Source: Pezizomycotina sp. ARF18 (lineage: Eukaryota; Ascomycota). Taken from it: a DNA stretch of 48,304 nucleotides. The stretch spans positions 1 through 48,304 of the forward strand of contig AZLU01000282.1 of NCBI GenBank assembly GCA_002224055.1. The letters are read 5' to 3'. Every line of letters begins with the position of its first letter. Position 1 is the first letter of the stretch. The notes beneath the pieces were generated by a model. That model saw nothing but the letters and a program-made list of their open reading frames with translations, made no database searches and was not told where the DNA came from. The position numbers and the translations under genes were made by a program. Shown here one piece after another: positions 10,635-20,682 of this stretch.

Positions 10635-12057
10635 TCATATGGCGGTTTCCAATTCTCTAAACCTCTCGGTAATATTTTCAACAGTTTCCTTCGTTGACCC
10701 TGTCCAGCGCCCAAACTTGACAACGCCGCAGTTCTCGTTCTCCACATGGCGAACCAGCTCAGACAAAGTCTTAAAACTTCTGCCGCAGGTTCGCGAGTCT
10801 GGGCATTTGTACATGGCGCCAGAGTGAGAATTCGCAAGGTGGGTGTTTAGGCTGGAAAGCGTTGTGAACTCCTTATAGCAGAGGGGACATTCGAAATATG
10901 CGCCGTTCCACGATAAATTAGTTGCTATCAGATCTTCGCCGTAGGTCGTGAGAACCTCATGTGGCTTCGGGTGGCTCCGCTTGCTGGCAAGCACGAGAGC
11001 ATTGCTGGGCCTGTTCAAGCTCGCTCTGTACGGGTCGGGGGGTGATTCGAGGAGGTGGCGCAGGCGAGCGCTCTCCGAGCGGCCTGGGTTTGGGTTCGTT
11101 ATGACATTGAAAGTGTCAATGCGGCGGATCTTTTATCGAGCTTCTTGCGGTTTATCATGCACTCTCGCACGTTCCCGATTCCATGTGGGAAACTAGCGAG
11201 CTGTGCGTTTGGTAAGTCCGGGCGCAGTATGGGCACACTATTACTTGTCCCATATGAATTGGCGACTGGAAATGAGCGAGGAGTTATTTGCAGACCCGAA
11301 ATCCTGGTACATAGGAGGCACCAGAAGTGGTTCTTGGCAGAAGCTCGATGGATGTCGAGGGTGTGGTCGTCTCGGAATCCCCTACGAAACTGTTAGTCAT
11401 CCAGAATCGAACAGATATATATACGGAACGTAAAAAGAAAATGCGGAACTAGCTTACTTCGAGCAGGTTGAACACCACGGATGGGACTCATTGCGATTGA
11501 AGTGTTCCTGCAGATCGTCCGAAGTCGAATAGAAAACATCGCAGGCCCAGCAGGCATAATGTTCTTGCTCAATGTGAGCTTCGAGCAGATCATCATCCTC
11601 GAACAATATCTGGCAGAGGATACAGAAACTATGGCGGCCGCTGAGGCTATAGTGATTGACCAGATCCTCGTGGGTAAGGAAATCCACGTTGCAACCCTTT
11701 TCGCATAAGAAATGCGACTTGGACGCGCGCATATGCTTCTCCATATGCTTCCTACTCTCAAAGTGTTTATCACACCTCGTACAATATATATGCTAAAAAC
11801 GGTTTCAAACGGTAGGACGTTAGTCTACGAATTAATTGCTTTAAGACGAGATTTCATAGGTTAGGGACGCCTACCATTGACGAATTACGGAAATGCTCTA
11901 GAAGCACGTGCTGGGAACTGAAAGTCCGGTCACACGTTTCACAGTACGCTCTGTGTTTAGGGACTAATGCGGTCGACGTGCTGGCAGGCGGATATGCCAC
12001 CCAGCGGGTAAGTGCCTGCATTTCGAGGTTTTTTTTCTCTCGCGGGTGATATAACAA
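10635..12057 (-). CDS. Multi-C2H2 zinc-finger protein (about ten fingers, frameshifted)
   Basis: The reverse strand encodes serial C2H2 fingers. Exon 1 (12057-11875) carries YCETCDRTFSSQHVLLEHF. Exon 2 (11792-11458) carries YCTRCDKHFESRKHMEKH, CEKGCNVDFLTHEDLVNH, FCILCQILFEDDDLLEAH, ACWACDVFYSTSDDLQEH and the start of WCSTCSKGFRDDHTLDIHR. Later come VCPYCARTYQTHSSLVSH, FECPLCYKEFTTLSSLNTH and CGRSFKTLSELVRHVEN. Introns at 11793-11874 (GTAGGC donor, GACTAAC branch) and from 11457 to about 11385 (GTAAGC donor, GACTAAC branch, CGTAG acceptor) keep the frame. Three frame breaks follow (near 11310, 11150 and 11125); the last two are repaired by one G or one A in a short run. The ITNPNP stretch after the VSHMESGTC finger is typical of a conserved ascomycete C2H2 family of unknown role. 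DNA or RNA binding is inferred from the fingers. Confidence 0.85.
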
Positions 12058-13202
12058 AGCAAGCTTTTTCTTAGGCGGATGACTTTCGTCTTTAGAAGTA
12101 GAAGACAGAAAACGAGGATGAACAGAAAGGCGACCTAAAAAAAAATTTTTTTTATTAAGAAAACGATACTGATATATAAGACTCCTTGAACTAAACGTTT
12201 CTTCTGCTTCGGAGGTCCTTGTGATGCTCTTTTTCTTTTTTTTTTTATCAGGATGTTTGTTCGGAAGCTGTCTTTTTGTCCAACAGGAAGATGAGGAATA
12301 ATGAGGAATAAGAGCTGGAGGAGGAGGGTGGCCTATCGCAATATCTTATATACTCTATCTCTTTGTCGCTCCTCTCGTGGTGTCAGAGGTTGCGCAAGAA
12401 CTAGGATATGAGGGGTGTGTGGGATGCCCGTCTAGCGAAATATACAGGATGGTACTCAAATATAAGTACTTCCATGTACTATATTGCGCCTCAGCTCACA
12501 TGAAACATACAACGGCACAGGTACCTGTGATTTTTAAACCCTCCATCGATCGTGGTTAACGATGGCTGGCTGATTGTTGGGCTTTTTACATCGTCTAACT
12601 GGTAAACCACGCTAGTCAAAGAGTGGACCCACCCGTATAAGGTCTTTTTTTTTAATATAAAAAAGAAAGAAAAAGAAAAGAAAGAAAGGGAGGGAAAGTC
12701 GTTTGTGATGCTTTTCCCTATCCCGTGTCCATGGTCATATGCATCCTTTTCCTTTTTTTTTCCTTGTAGATTTTAAAACTTACTACCATTTTTTTTTTTT
12801 TTTTCCTTTTTCCTCTTCTTCCATTTCATTAAGATATATATTCTTTCATCTCTTCCCTTTCCTGGCTTTGGCGCGCTGGGTTTGATCCCGTTGTTGCAGC
12901 AAACGCCGAATAATTTTCGCTTGTTACAAGCTGGAACCTCTATCGCTGAAACCAGCCATCTAGTGGGCCTTTCATCTTCGCGCTCTCAATAACGATAGCG
13001 CGCCTAGTAACGGACTAAGGAAAAACCTAAAGCTCCTTTCGATCCCCTTGATAAGCAGCGACAGAATAGCCAAATATTCCACAAGCAGGAAGGACTGTAG
13101 TACGACCTTGATGGACAGTCGGATGTAGTCAAATATCCCTAATGACTCTCTTGCTCTCTCTCAAGGAGGCGCAGCTTGCAAAATACCACTAAATCTCTGT
13201 GA
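12058..13202. other. Gene-free stretch
   Basis: It contains A-rich and T-rich tracts (about 12139-12160, 12236-12246, 12644-12690, 12787-12806) and the upstream region of the zinc-finger gene. I found no coding region. Confidence 0.45.
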
Positions 13203-13424
13203 TTAAATCGTGCATTCCAGATGTGCCCAGTGTCCCTCGCCTAACGCTGCAGCAAGATCGGCATTGGAGGGCACCAACGAGTTTTTAAAGTTTTGAGTCT
13301 CAGCCTCCCTCGAATAACCTCTTCTCGTCGACACCAGTGGAGGCTTAAAATATTGCAAATCGCCGCTAGAACACTGCGCACTGCGACCCAGAGCGGAATC
13401 TATAGGGAATAGTTGCGTATATAG
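13203..13424 (-). CDS. Unrecognised open fragment, 73 codons (low confidence)
   Basis: The reverse strand is open for 73 codons without a start codon and includes STRRGYSREAETQNF and NADLAAALGEGHWAHLE. The composition is protein-like and differs from the surrounding AT-rich DNA. It could be an exon or decayed remnant, but no splice partner or family is recognised. A chance open frame is possible. Confidence 0.2.
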   Translation of the reverse strand, partial: LYTQLFPIDSALGRSAQCSSGDLQYFKPPLVSTRRGYSREAETQNFKNSLVPSNADLAAALGEGHWAHLECTI

Positions 13425-14092
13425 CTAATCTGTGGACTTTGTGTGCAATTCCACTGATCCCTGTACTACCATGGTTTTCTTCTCCTTCCGATGACGAGCT
13501 CAGCTGTGACGAGTTCGTGAGTGTGTTACTTACTGCTCACCTTTTTATTGATTCTCCCTGAAGGAATGCGATGCTATTTTGGCAGACTAACAGGCGAATC
13601 CTACTCTTCTTTTTTTTTTTCCTCTCCCTTCCCCTTTGTATGATTCACGATTAAAAATTTTCCCCTCCTTTGAATCCTTTCTTGTCGAATTGACTAATTA
13701 AAAAGGAGCGCCCACTTCGGAAGATTACGCCGGTTCTCCTAGAAGTGATTCTCCGTCCAGAAGAAAGAGCTTCAAGCAGTAGCTAGTTCTTTACAAGTTA
13801 GAGCTAATTTTCGTTTTTTTTTTTTTTTTTTTTTTAATAATTAACATTTAGATCTGAATGATTGGTTTCGTTAGCCGCCCACAATACGCCTGATAGCCCT
13901 GCAGGCCTGCGAACTCCACTACTCCACTTGTATCATTTTTAAAATAAACGACGCTTAAAATAGTTTAAACTTTTGTTAGCTTTGCTATTCTTATCGATTA
14001 ATCTGCTCTCCCTTGCTCTCTTTTCTAAATTAGTAGTATTCTGCGTTCCTCTTCCTATGGCTTTATTTCATTTTACTTCCTTGACCCTATAG

Positions 14093-14260
14093 GCGCGCGA
14101 AGACGTAATCAATTGGCGAAGAGTCGGGCCTGCGGAAAGAGCAGACTATATCCAGGATTTACGCCTACGCGCTCGCGCTAGTACGTATGGCTACGAAAGT
14201 TTATATCTGCGTATAATTAAAGGCCCGCAGGGCGTGAAGGCACTAGTGGATATATTGTAA
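14093..14260 (+). CDS. Probable terminal exon of an unrecognised gene
   Basis: Fifty-five codons follow a TATAG acceptor-like site whose TAG lies in frame immediately upstream. The peptide includes VINWRRVGPAERADYIQDL and YGYESLYLRIIKGPQGVKAL before a TAA. Its GC-rich codons stand out from the AT-rich flanks. This looks like the last exon of a gene whose upstream exons I could not find between about 13430 and 14090. The family is not recognised. Confidence 0.35.
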   Translation, partial: AREDVINWRRVGPAERADYIQDLRLRARASTYGYESLYLRIIKGPQGVKALVDIL

Positions 14261-14728
14261 ATTTTGCATAAATACATTTGAGGAATACTAAACCGGATTT
14301 AGGTGGAGAATGATGTTTATCTTTAGCACCTTGCACTGGCAGTAGTTTACGGTCCTATCAATATGCAAAATTCTGTAGCTAAGGAAATCTAATCATATAC
14401 ACAAAGGAAAAGGAAAGGAGTAAGAAGAAGGGAAAAGACAAGTACGACATTCTATTTTATAATAAATCAATAACTTCCATCTTTCCGAGTTTCAGGAGCC
14501 GTCTCCTTAACCATAAGTCTCGCGCTAGAGTTGAAAAAAAAAAAAAAAAAGGCGGATCCTGCGACAAGAAGGCTTCCGCTGAAATTGAACTTCTATTTTT
14601 GTAGCTCCTATTTTTGTGCTCTTTGGGTATATATTCCCCAATGTACCTATTTTGAGAAAGAAATTTCAAAATACGGTAGCGTAAAGTCCGACCACAAACC
14701 CGAGAGCGGGAACATGCCCTTATAACGT

Positions 14729-15208
14729 TCAAAAATCCCAGTTATCAATCTCCGCCCTGACCTCGTCGACGTCCAACGCCGTCATCGGCTCCTCATCATC
14801 CTTCCCCTTTCCCTTCGTAGTAACCACAGCACCAACGTTATTGGCATTGACTCCCGCCGCATCAGCCCACTCCAGCAACCTCCCGACGCTCGATCGCATA
14901 GCCGTGATCGTGAACGGCACGATGCACGGCGGGAGTATGCCCGCGATCGCGTACGGCGTGCTCTTGAGCGTGTACGCTACGGCGAAGAAGGACACGGACG
15001 CCGTGATCGCAAGCGGGGGCATCGTATTTTTGCCGCGCCTGTAGATGCCCGACCAGACGGAGAGCAGGGAGGAGTTGTTGCGCAGGCTGAGGACGGACGG
15101 TATGGACGGGTAGGACATCGACAGGATCATTCCAGTCTGTATACCCACGGCCGCGAGGGCGTACAGCTTGAGGTACGGGATGTACGGCGCTACTCCTTGG
15201 TTCGACAT
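14729..15208 (-). CDS. DUF1772 / anthrone-oxygenase-like membrane protein
   Basis: An intact 159-residue frame without introns. The start chosen is the ATG at 15208 (A-rich context, MSNQGVAPYIPYLKLYALA); an in-frame upstream ATG at 15361 would add 51 residues that look like translated leader. Hydrophobic segments lie at about residues 12-31, 63-80 and 86-104. Motifs IPSV, W-x2-IYRRGK-x2-MPPLA and IVPFTITAM match the DUF1772 family, which includes small integral-membrane anthrone oxygenases (EncC/HypC type) and many uncharacterised relatives. The tail is charged (KGKGKDDEE) and ends EIDNWDF. No polyketide synthase or other biosynthetic gene is nearby, so a polyketide role is not supported here. 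The codons show no frame damage. Confidence 0.75.
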   Translation of the reverse strand: MSNQGVAPYIPYLKLYALAAVGIQTGMILSMSYPSIPSVLSLRNNSSLLSVWSGIYRRGKNTMPPLAITASVSFFAVAYTLKSTPYAIAGILPPCIVPFTITAMRSSVGRLLEWADAAGVNANNVGAVVTTKGKGKDDEEPMTALDVDEVRAEIDNWDF

Positions 15209-15973
15209 TTTTTTTCTTTCTATATCTTTAGTTGGTTTGGCTCCGAATAAGCTGTTTGTGGGCTTTTGAGAGTGAATTGGTGATGTTCGAATAGGAAAGT
15301 TCTCGCTTGAGACGGGAAAGTAGTAAAAAGCTTTGCTAATATGATTTATATGGTGTGACAAGGTTTGTCTTTGCGGGGACGGGAAGTCTAATAAGAGAGC
15401 TTAAGAAAGTGAACTTTAAAGAAAAGAGGGGAGTCGCGGTCGTGAAGGTTTAATTGGGTATGTGATTGGAGCTTTCTTAAGCTGGTATGAAGCTGTCGCT
15501 CTGATGTGATGAAGCTTAAGACTGAGTATCTCAACGCCTTTTTATATTCTTCGATGCCAATAGTTAAAAAAGCACCTGCTATGATATAACTCTTCAAGTT
15601 GAAATTATTATTAGGAGATATCTTTATCAACTACACGTGAGCGAAAGTTAACAGCAGTCAAGAAAAGAGGCTGAATTAAGATACCAGGTAAGGTAATGTT
15701 ACTATCGTTATAGACGCCAATATATCTCCCCGTCATCTACCAAGAATTGAGGGTTTAAAAAATTATTCCCCAAATGGAATTGAGAAGGACGTAACGCACT
15801 AACGTAAACCCCCACCCCCCCCCCCTCCCTCCACAAGATCGAGAGAAAATAGAACCCTTAAACGTGTTGGCATGCATGCAAGCCTTGCAGGTCGGTGGAG
15901 TCGGCAGTTTCGAACGCCGGGTTAACTGATAAACCGCCGACGATTGGGGGGACAAAAACAAGGATGCGTTATT

Positions 15974-16008
<35 letters not shown>

Positions 16009-16791
16009 GGCCGTATACAGTGAAGGTAGGATTTTCTTGCGATTCTTATCGGAAAGAGTATTCCAATACGTGTGTCATTAGTTCGTTGTACGATAGGAGT
16101 TATTATAAAATACTATTTCTTATTCCATAGCGATTTATTAGTAACACTTTACGGTCTAGATTCATCCATTTTTGTGTAATATAGGCGTAGTGGCTTCTAG
16201 AAAAATCGTTCCTCCCCGTGCTCGGGAGGATTGCTGGGCATTACGACCTAGGATATTCAGTATGACACCAGAAGCACAAATAGCTATCTCCGGATTTAAC
16301 TCGATTTACACGATCGGTATATGATAAAGCCCGTCGCGTCTCGTCACTCATTTGAATCTTCGTTGCGTGGCCCAGCTGTTAAGTCGGGCGAGTTGACTAT
16401 AATGTCCATTGTCTTCGTTTTCTAGGCTATATAGCCGACTGAATATTTACTTCAAATCAAATAATACTTGAAAGAAGACGGAAAAAAAAAAAAAAAGAAC
16501 AGAAAAGACAAGCTAAACTCCGTGTTGATGTATGCTTGAGCCCGGTATCAATGTACAGTACGGATGCCCACCAAGAAAACAAAATGGCGAAAATAAAAAA
16601 GGAAAGAAAAGCCCACAATAACGTAATCATTATCGTACAATAATTTCTTCATGTATAATTTTTTTTTTTTTTAGAGATGGCACCCGTTACTATCCCCGGG
16701 TAACTTTTTTTTTTTTTAAAGCCCCTGGACAAATTTTATAGGGTGAGAGGCATGGTAGGTCTCCATGCACATATCTCAAGATTGTCTGCTA
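15209..16791. other. Gene-free stretch
   Basis: This is the upstream region of the DUF1772 gene (head) and the 3' flank of the surface-protein gene. It contains a C run near 15812-15825, the (AT)n microsatellite at 15977-16006, and several A/T runs. No gene is supportable. Confidence 0.5.
15977..16006. repeat. (AT)n microsatellite
   Basis: About fifteen AT units lie in intergenic DNA. Confidence 0.9.
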
Positions 16792-18159
16792 CTATGGCGC
16801 TTTTTCGTCTTGAGACTTTAGGTGATGTGGAGTCGACCCTTCCACTTCGAAGACTGGCTCACTAGCGACGGGAGGGTTGTACCCTGCAGGCCATGACGCA
16901 ACAGGCGGATTATACTCCATAGTTTCATTACTCAATGAACGCACATGGCTCAAACTCATAGAACCTGAAGATAGCGAGCCGGGAGATCCCGGCATATTTG
17001 CGGGGCTAATGCCCGGCGACACGGCACCGGGCCGTCCCTGGAACGAATCTGTGTTGGAAATCGAACGGCTAAATTGGGGGTGATCGTAGGTCGTATATGT
17101 TACACCGCCACCTGGAGCACCAGCCGCGGGCGTCCCCATGCTGCCCGGTGTTTGCGGCGACACGGCGCCATATCCGTGCTGCGGGTACGGCTGCTGCGGT
17201 GGGCCGTACTCTCCTTGCGACATCTGAGATATCGACCTCGTCTGGCTATGCTGCCGTTTCGCCGAGGGCTGCTTGTTGTAATAACCGGCGACGCTTGTAG
17301 TCGCTGAATATGTCCCCGAGCCTTGACTCGATTGGTTACGGCGGTGGCTCGTCTGAGTCCCTCCTGTTCCGGAACTTGTACCGCCTGCGGTGGCGGCCCC
17401 CACAGCCCCACCGGCCATTGTAGACGGCGCATTCACCGTGTGACTCGGGTAATATTGGTGCGTGCTCGGTGCGGCGTCGGGTAAGGGTTGTTTTCCCTCT
17501 TCTTGTGCTTCTTCCACCACAAAATTGCTAGTACCAACCCCACTATTACCAGAATTGCTCCAATGGCGGCACCTGCTGCTATCCCGCCGATCGCGCCCTT
17601 CGAAAGCCCCTTCTTCTGGGAATGGTCGTAAAAAGCGGTGTCCCTCTAGCAAGCGCAGTCGGTTGAGCGAAGGTAACATCCTGGGAAGTCGGTAGCGCGC
17701 CGGCTCCCGACGTGACGAATCCAACGCAATCTGTAGCGCGACATTGCAGACCGAGCGGGCAACAGCCGTACCCGACGGATGACGGGCAGATATACGAACC
17801 CGTGCTGCAGAACAAATTGGCCTCGGTTGTGCTCGACGCCGTCTTCGAGATGGAGGCGCTGACGGCCGACTTGGCTGCGCTCGACGATAAAGTTGCGCCC
17901 GATCCGTCTGTAGTGGCAGCATCGCCGCCGTTCGTGTTTGTGGCTGTCGGCGCTTGAGACGTGGGTGCGGACTTGGCGCCTGGCGTATTTTGAGCTGCAT
18001 ATCACCGATTTCTAGCATCGTCATGGTCATCGCCGGCGCCTTTGGCACGCCAAGGTTCATGGCCAAGGCCCCGTTGCCGCCGCCGAATTCACTGCCTAAC
18101 GAGAGCAATACGAGGTGGAGGTTGACGAGGAGCCATATTTTCGATATTTGTGATACCAT
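16792..18159 (-). CDS. Secreted-type single-span surface protein with Cys cluster (frameshifted)
   Basis: The start at 18159 opens a signal-peptide-like hydrophobic stretch (ISKIWLLVNLHLVLLSLG). A Ser/Thr/Ala-rich ectodomain follows (about 17990-17830), then a cysteine cluster (NLFCSTGSYICPSSVGYG, CCPLGLQCRATDCVG), a second linker, and a transmembrane helix (about 17600-17540, GGIAAGAAIGAILVIVGLVL) followed by basic WWKKHKKR. The cytoplasmic tail is Ser/Pro/Gln-rich and ends with a duplicated YNPPVAS motif. This architecture is common in ascomycete cell-surface sensors or wall-associated proteins; the ligand is unknown. Three frame changes near 18000, 17648 and 17480 each resolve with one extra base in AAAA, GGG or CCC. 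An alternative start at 18222 would add 21 residues. Confidence 0.65.
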   Translation of the reverse strand: MVSQISKIWLLVNLHLVLLSLGSEFGGGNGALAMNLGVPKAPAMTMTMLEIGDMQLKIRQAPSPHPRLKRRQPQTRTAAMLPLQTDRAQLYRRAQPSRPSAPPSRRRRRAQPRPICSAARVRISARHPSGTAVARSVCNVALQIALDSSRREPARYRLPRMLPSLNRLRLLEGHRFLRPFPEEGAFEGRDRRDSSRCRHWSNSGNSGVGTSNFVVEEAQEEGKQPLPDAAPSTHQYYPSHTVNAPSTMAGGAVGAATAGGTSSGTGGTQTSHRRNQSSQGSGTYSATTSVAGYYNKQPSAKRQHSQTRSISQMSQGEYGPPQQPYPQHGYGAVSPQTPGSMGTPAAGAPGGGVTYTTYDHPQFSRSISNTDSFQGRPGAVSPGISPANMPGSPGSLSSGSMSLSHVRSLSNETMEYNPPVASWPAGYNPPVASEPVFEVEGSTPHHLKSQDEKAP

Positions 18160-18606
18160 GGGAGGCGGGTTTGAAGGGGGAGGGTACAACTTGTGAGAGG
18201 AATGCCTATCCGTCACCCTCACTGATTGTCAGGACCGAACCGGGTTGTGATACCAGATTGTGGCACGTCCAACAAGCAGATCTGATAGATCTTGCAGAAA
18301 AGCAACTAGATGACCTCCAATCTCCACCTTGAAGGCGATTACCTTTTGGGAGATAATGAGAGAGAAGATGAAAATATTAACACAAGAAGAAAAAGAGGAA
18401 AGTACTAAAGTAAGAACAAAGAGAAAACTCCAACTATCAAGCACTTGTATGCCTAAAGAAATAGCGTTATAAAAAGAAATAGAGCGGTCCCTTTTGAGAA
18501 GAAAGGAAGTGGAAGGTAGAAAGAATTAGCGGTCGAAATGATCAAGTAACTAAGTATTCACATTCGAAGAGAAGAAATTAGTTAGAGATATAATAAATAA
18601 TATGAG

Positions 18607-18623
18607 AAAAAAAAAAAAAAAAA

Positions 18624-18657
<34 letters not shown>
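18607..18657. repeat. Poly(A) followed by (GA)n
   Basis: Twenty-six A are followed directly by about twelve GA units, upstream of the surface-protein gene. Confidence 0.9.
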
Positions 18658-19003
18658 GAGGGAGGGAGAGAAGAGAAGGTGAACTGAACGTTTCAGATGT
18701 CAAGGGGAAATATTTATCAAATAGAAGAAGATGAAGAAGAAAGCAGTGTAAGAAAGAAAGGGGAGATAAGCAGATGCGAATTGAAAAAAAAAAAAAAAAA
18801 AAGAGTCTCTCATCTCACTCTTCGGTCTTTTTTCTTTATCTGTTTTATAATTTAGATTGTTGTATTTATCTATTTACTTCAGCCTGATATAAGTATATAC
18901 CTGGTACGTACCAAAAGAATACAAAAGTGACTTACTTACTTACATATATATATATATACGACTTAGTACTCTCTTTACACTTGGGCTTCATTATCATATT
19001 ATT

Positions 19004-19005
19004 AC

Positions 19006-19048
<43 letters not shown>

Positions 19049-19060
19049 GTTATTATTATT
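19004..19060. repeat. (TTA)n microsatellite
   Basis: About eighteen TTA/ATT units with one interruption (TTG). Confidence 0.9.
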
Positions 19061-20682
19061 TCAGACCACTTCTTCTTGTATCCTTTCGTTTTTGTACAGT
19101 TATATATATCTATACATCGTGACTAAGTACTTATATATTATACCTCCCTTCTCAAGTGGGGCTGAAGGGGAAGAGCTACTATGGCAAAAAAAAAAAAAAA
19201 AAGACGCGCGGGCTCTCCCTCTTTTTTTTTTTTTTTTTTTTAATTTTATAACAACAAATAATACGACTCTGTGCGTGTGCGTATACTTCCTTATTATTAT
19301 ATCTATCTATATGTCTGCTAAAATAATAATAGAGTATATATATACTTACTTAGATATATAATAATACCTCTCTTTTTTGTGCCGTCTCCGTCTCTTATTC
19401 CTTGCTGTCTTCTTACCGTTTTCTGCTGACGTTCCTTGACGTCTCAATTATCCTCGTCCCTCACCCTAGTCACTCGTCCCCCCCAGTTCCTGTTTCTGAA
19501 GGATTTTCCTTTCGCCTCTCGTTCCCTGGTAAAGACTGATCGTCCAATTGATTCGGGATTTCGGAAAGGGGAAAAGATCATTCATTTTTCAGAAAAGTAT
19601 ACTTTGTTTTGTCACGAAATCATTCTTGGTAGTATACTTATTGAATATTATTTACTGAAGGGAACCATACGAGTATTCGGGTTTCCCCCAATTGCGACCG
19701 AGAAGGACTGTAGTGGGGACGATCATCTAAAACCTGCGTTGTATAATTACGCAGTTCAAACCCTTTTCCAGCTTTGGTTTAAGTATCCCTTTACGCCCTT
19801 TGAATTACTCGCCTGGCAACTGGTAGAAAAAAAAAAAAAAAAACCATCTATCCCACTCCATCCCAACAACCCGTATTATCCTCCAGCCAATCGGAGCCAA
19901 TCGCTAGGTGGGTCGTTTAGACACTTGAAGAATACACTCTGTTTCCTGCCATTTCAAGCTACGGGCACTGCGGAGCAGGTATGCCCCTTGTAAAACAAAT
20001 AACAAGCCGCGGTTTTGTTATTTCTTTTTTCTTCTTTGTTTCTTTTCCTGAAGAGTCTATTGAACTAAACTGTGCTTGTCAATTTTTGTCTCTCTCGCAG
20101 GCCCGGTCGAGTTTTTGTGCGCTCCGCAAAGTTGTTATCAATGATTTATTTTTAAGCGGCGTTGTGTGGCTATGCTGAAGCTTTGGCGATATCCACCGAT
20201 GATACTGTAAGTAGTAGTAATAAAAATATACAGGTTTGTTCACCCGCAGATACACACACGCACTTGAGATGAAATTTTTTCCCGGACTCGGTTGCCTAAA
20301 TTTTAGATCGGATAGAACTCCCCACGCCGCTGTAGTATTTTGCGGCTGGTTCGGACGAGTCAAGATCCAAAGATCGATCGCAGAGAAAGAACGAGATCAT
20401 CCGCTGCTTGATTATAGTACTGTACATATGCTATCTGGGCTGTTCGGGATTTTGAAAAAAAAAAAAAATGAATCGGAAAAACAAACCCCCATCCAAAAAA
20501 AAAAAAAAAAAGAGGAACAATTACGTGGAGTGAAACGTGCAGATTCGGCTCCAGTTGAATGTTTCACTTCCTCCCGATGAGATTGGCGACAAAACCAGTG
20601 CCATGCCCACCCCCACTTTGTGAGGCCCAGAATTCCTCCGCCGCCACCGCTGCGGTCCCCATCACGTTCCTCGTCACGGGCG

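Larger units (their letters stand above)
18160..20682. other. Gene-free stretch rich in simple repeats
   Basis: It carries an A26 run plus (GA)n at 18607-18657, (TTA)n at about 19004-19060, and further A and T runs at about 18784, 19185 and 19221. Two CCAAT motifs lie at 19886-19902. A long open frame at 19436-19993 is judged spurious. No gene is called. Confidence 0.5.

Noticed and set aside
18927-19361. 144-codon open frame on the plus strand
   Set aside because: It consists of a TTA microsatellite (poly-Leu), an A run and a T run; not a gene.
19436-19993. 185-codon open frame on the plus strand
   Set aside because: It lacks an ATG start, runs through an A homopolymer (KKKKK) and has no recognisable domain or intron signals. 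It contains CCAAT boxes and looks like promoter DNA.
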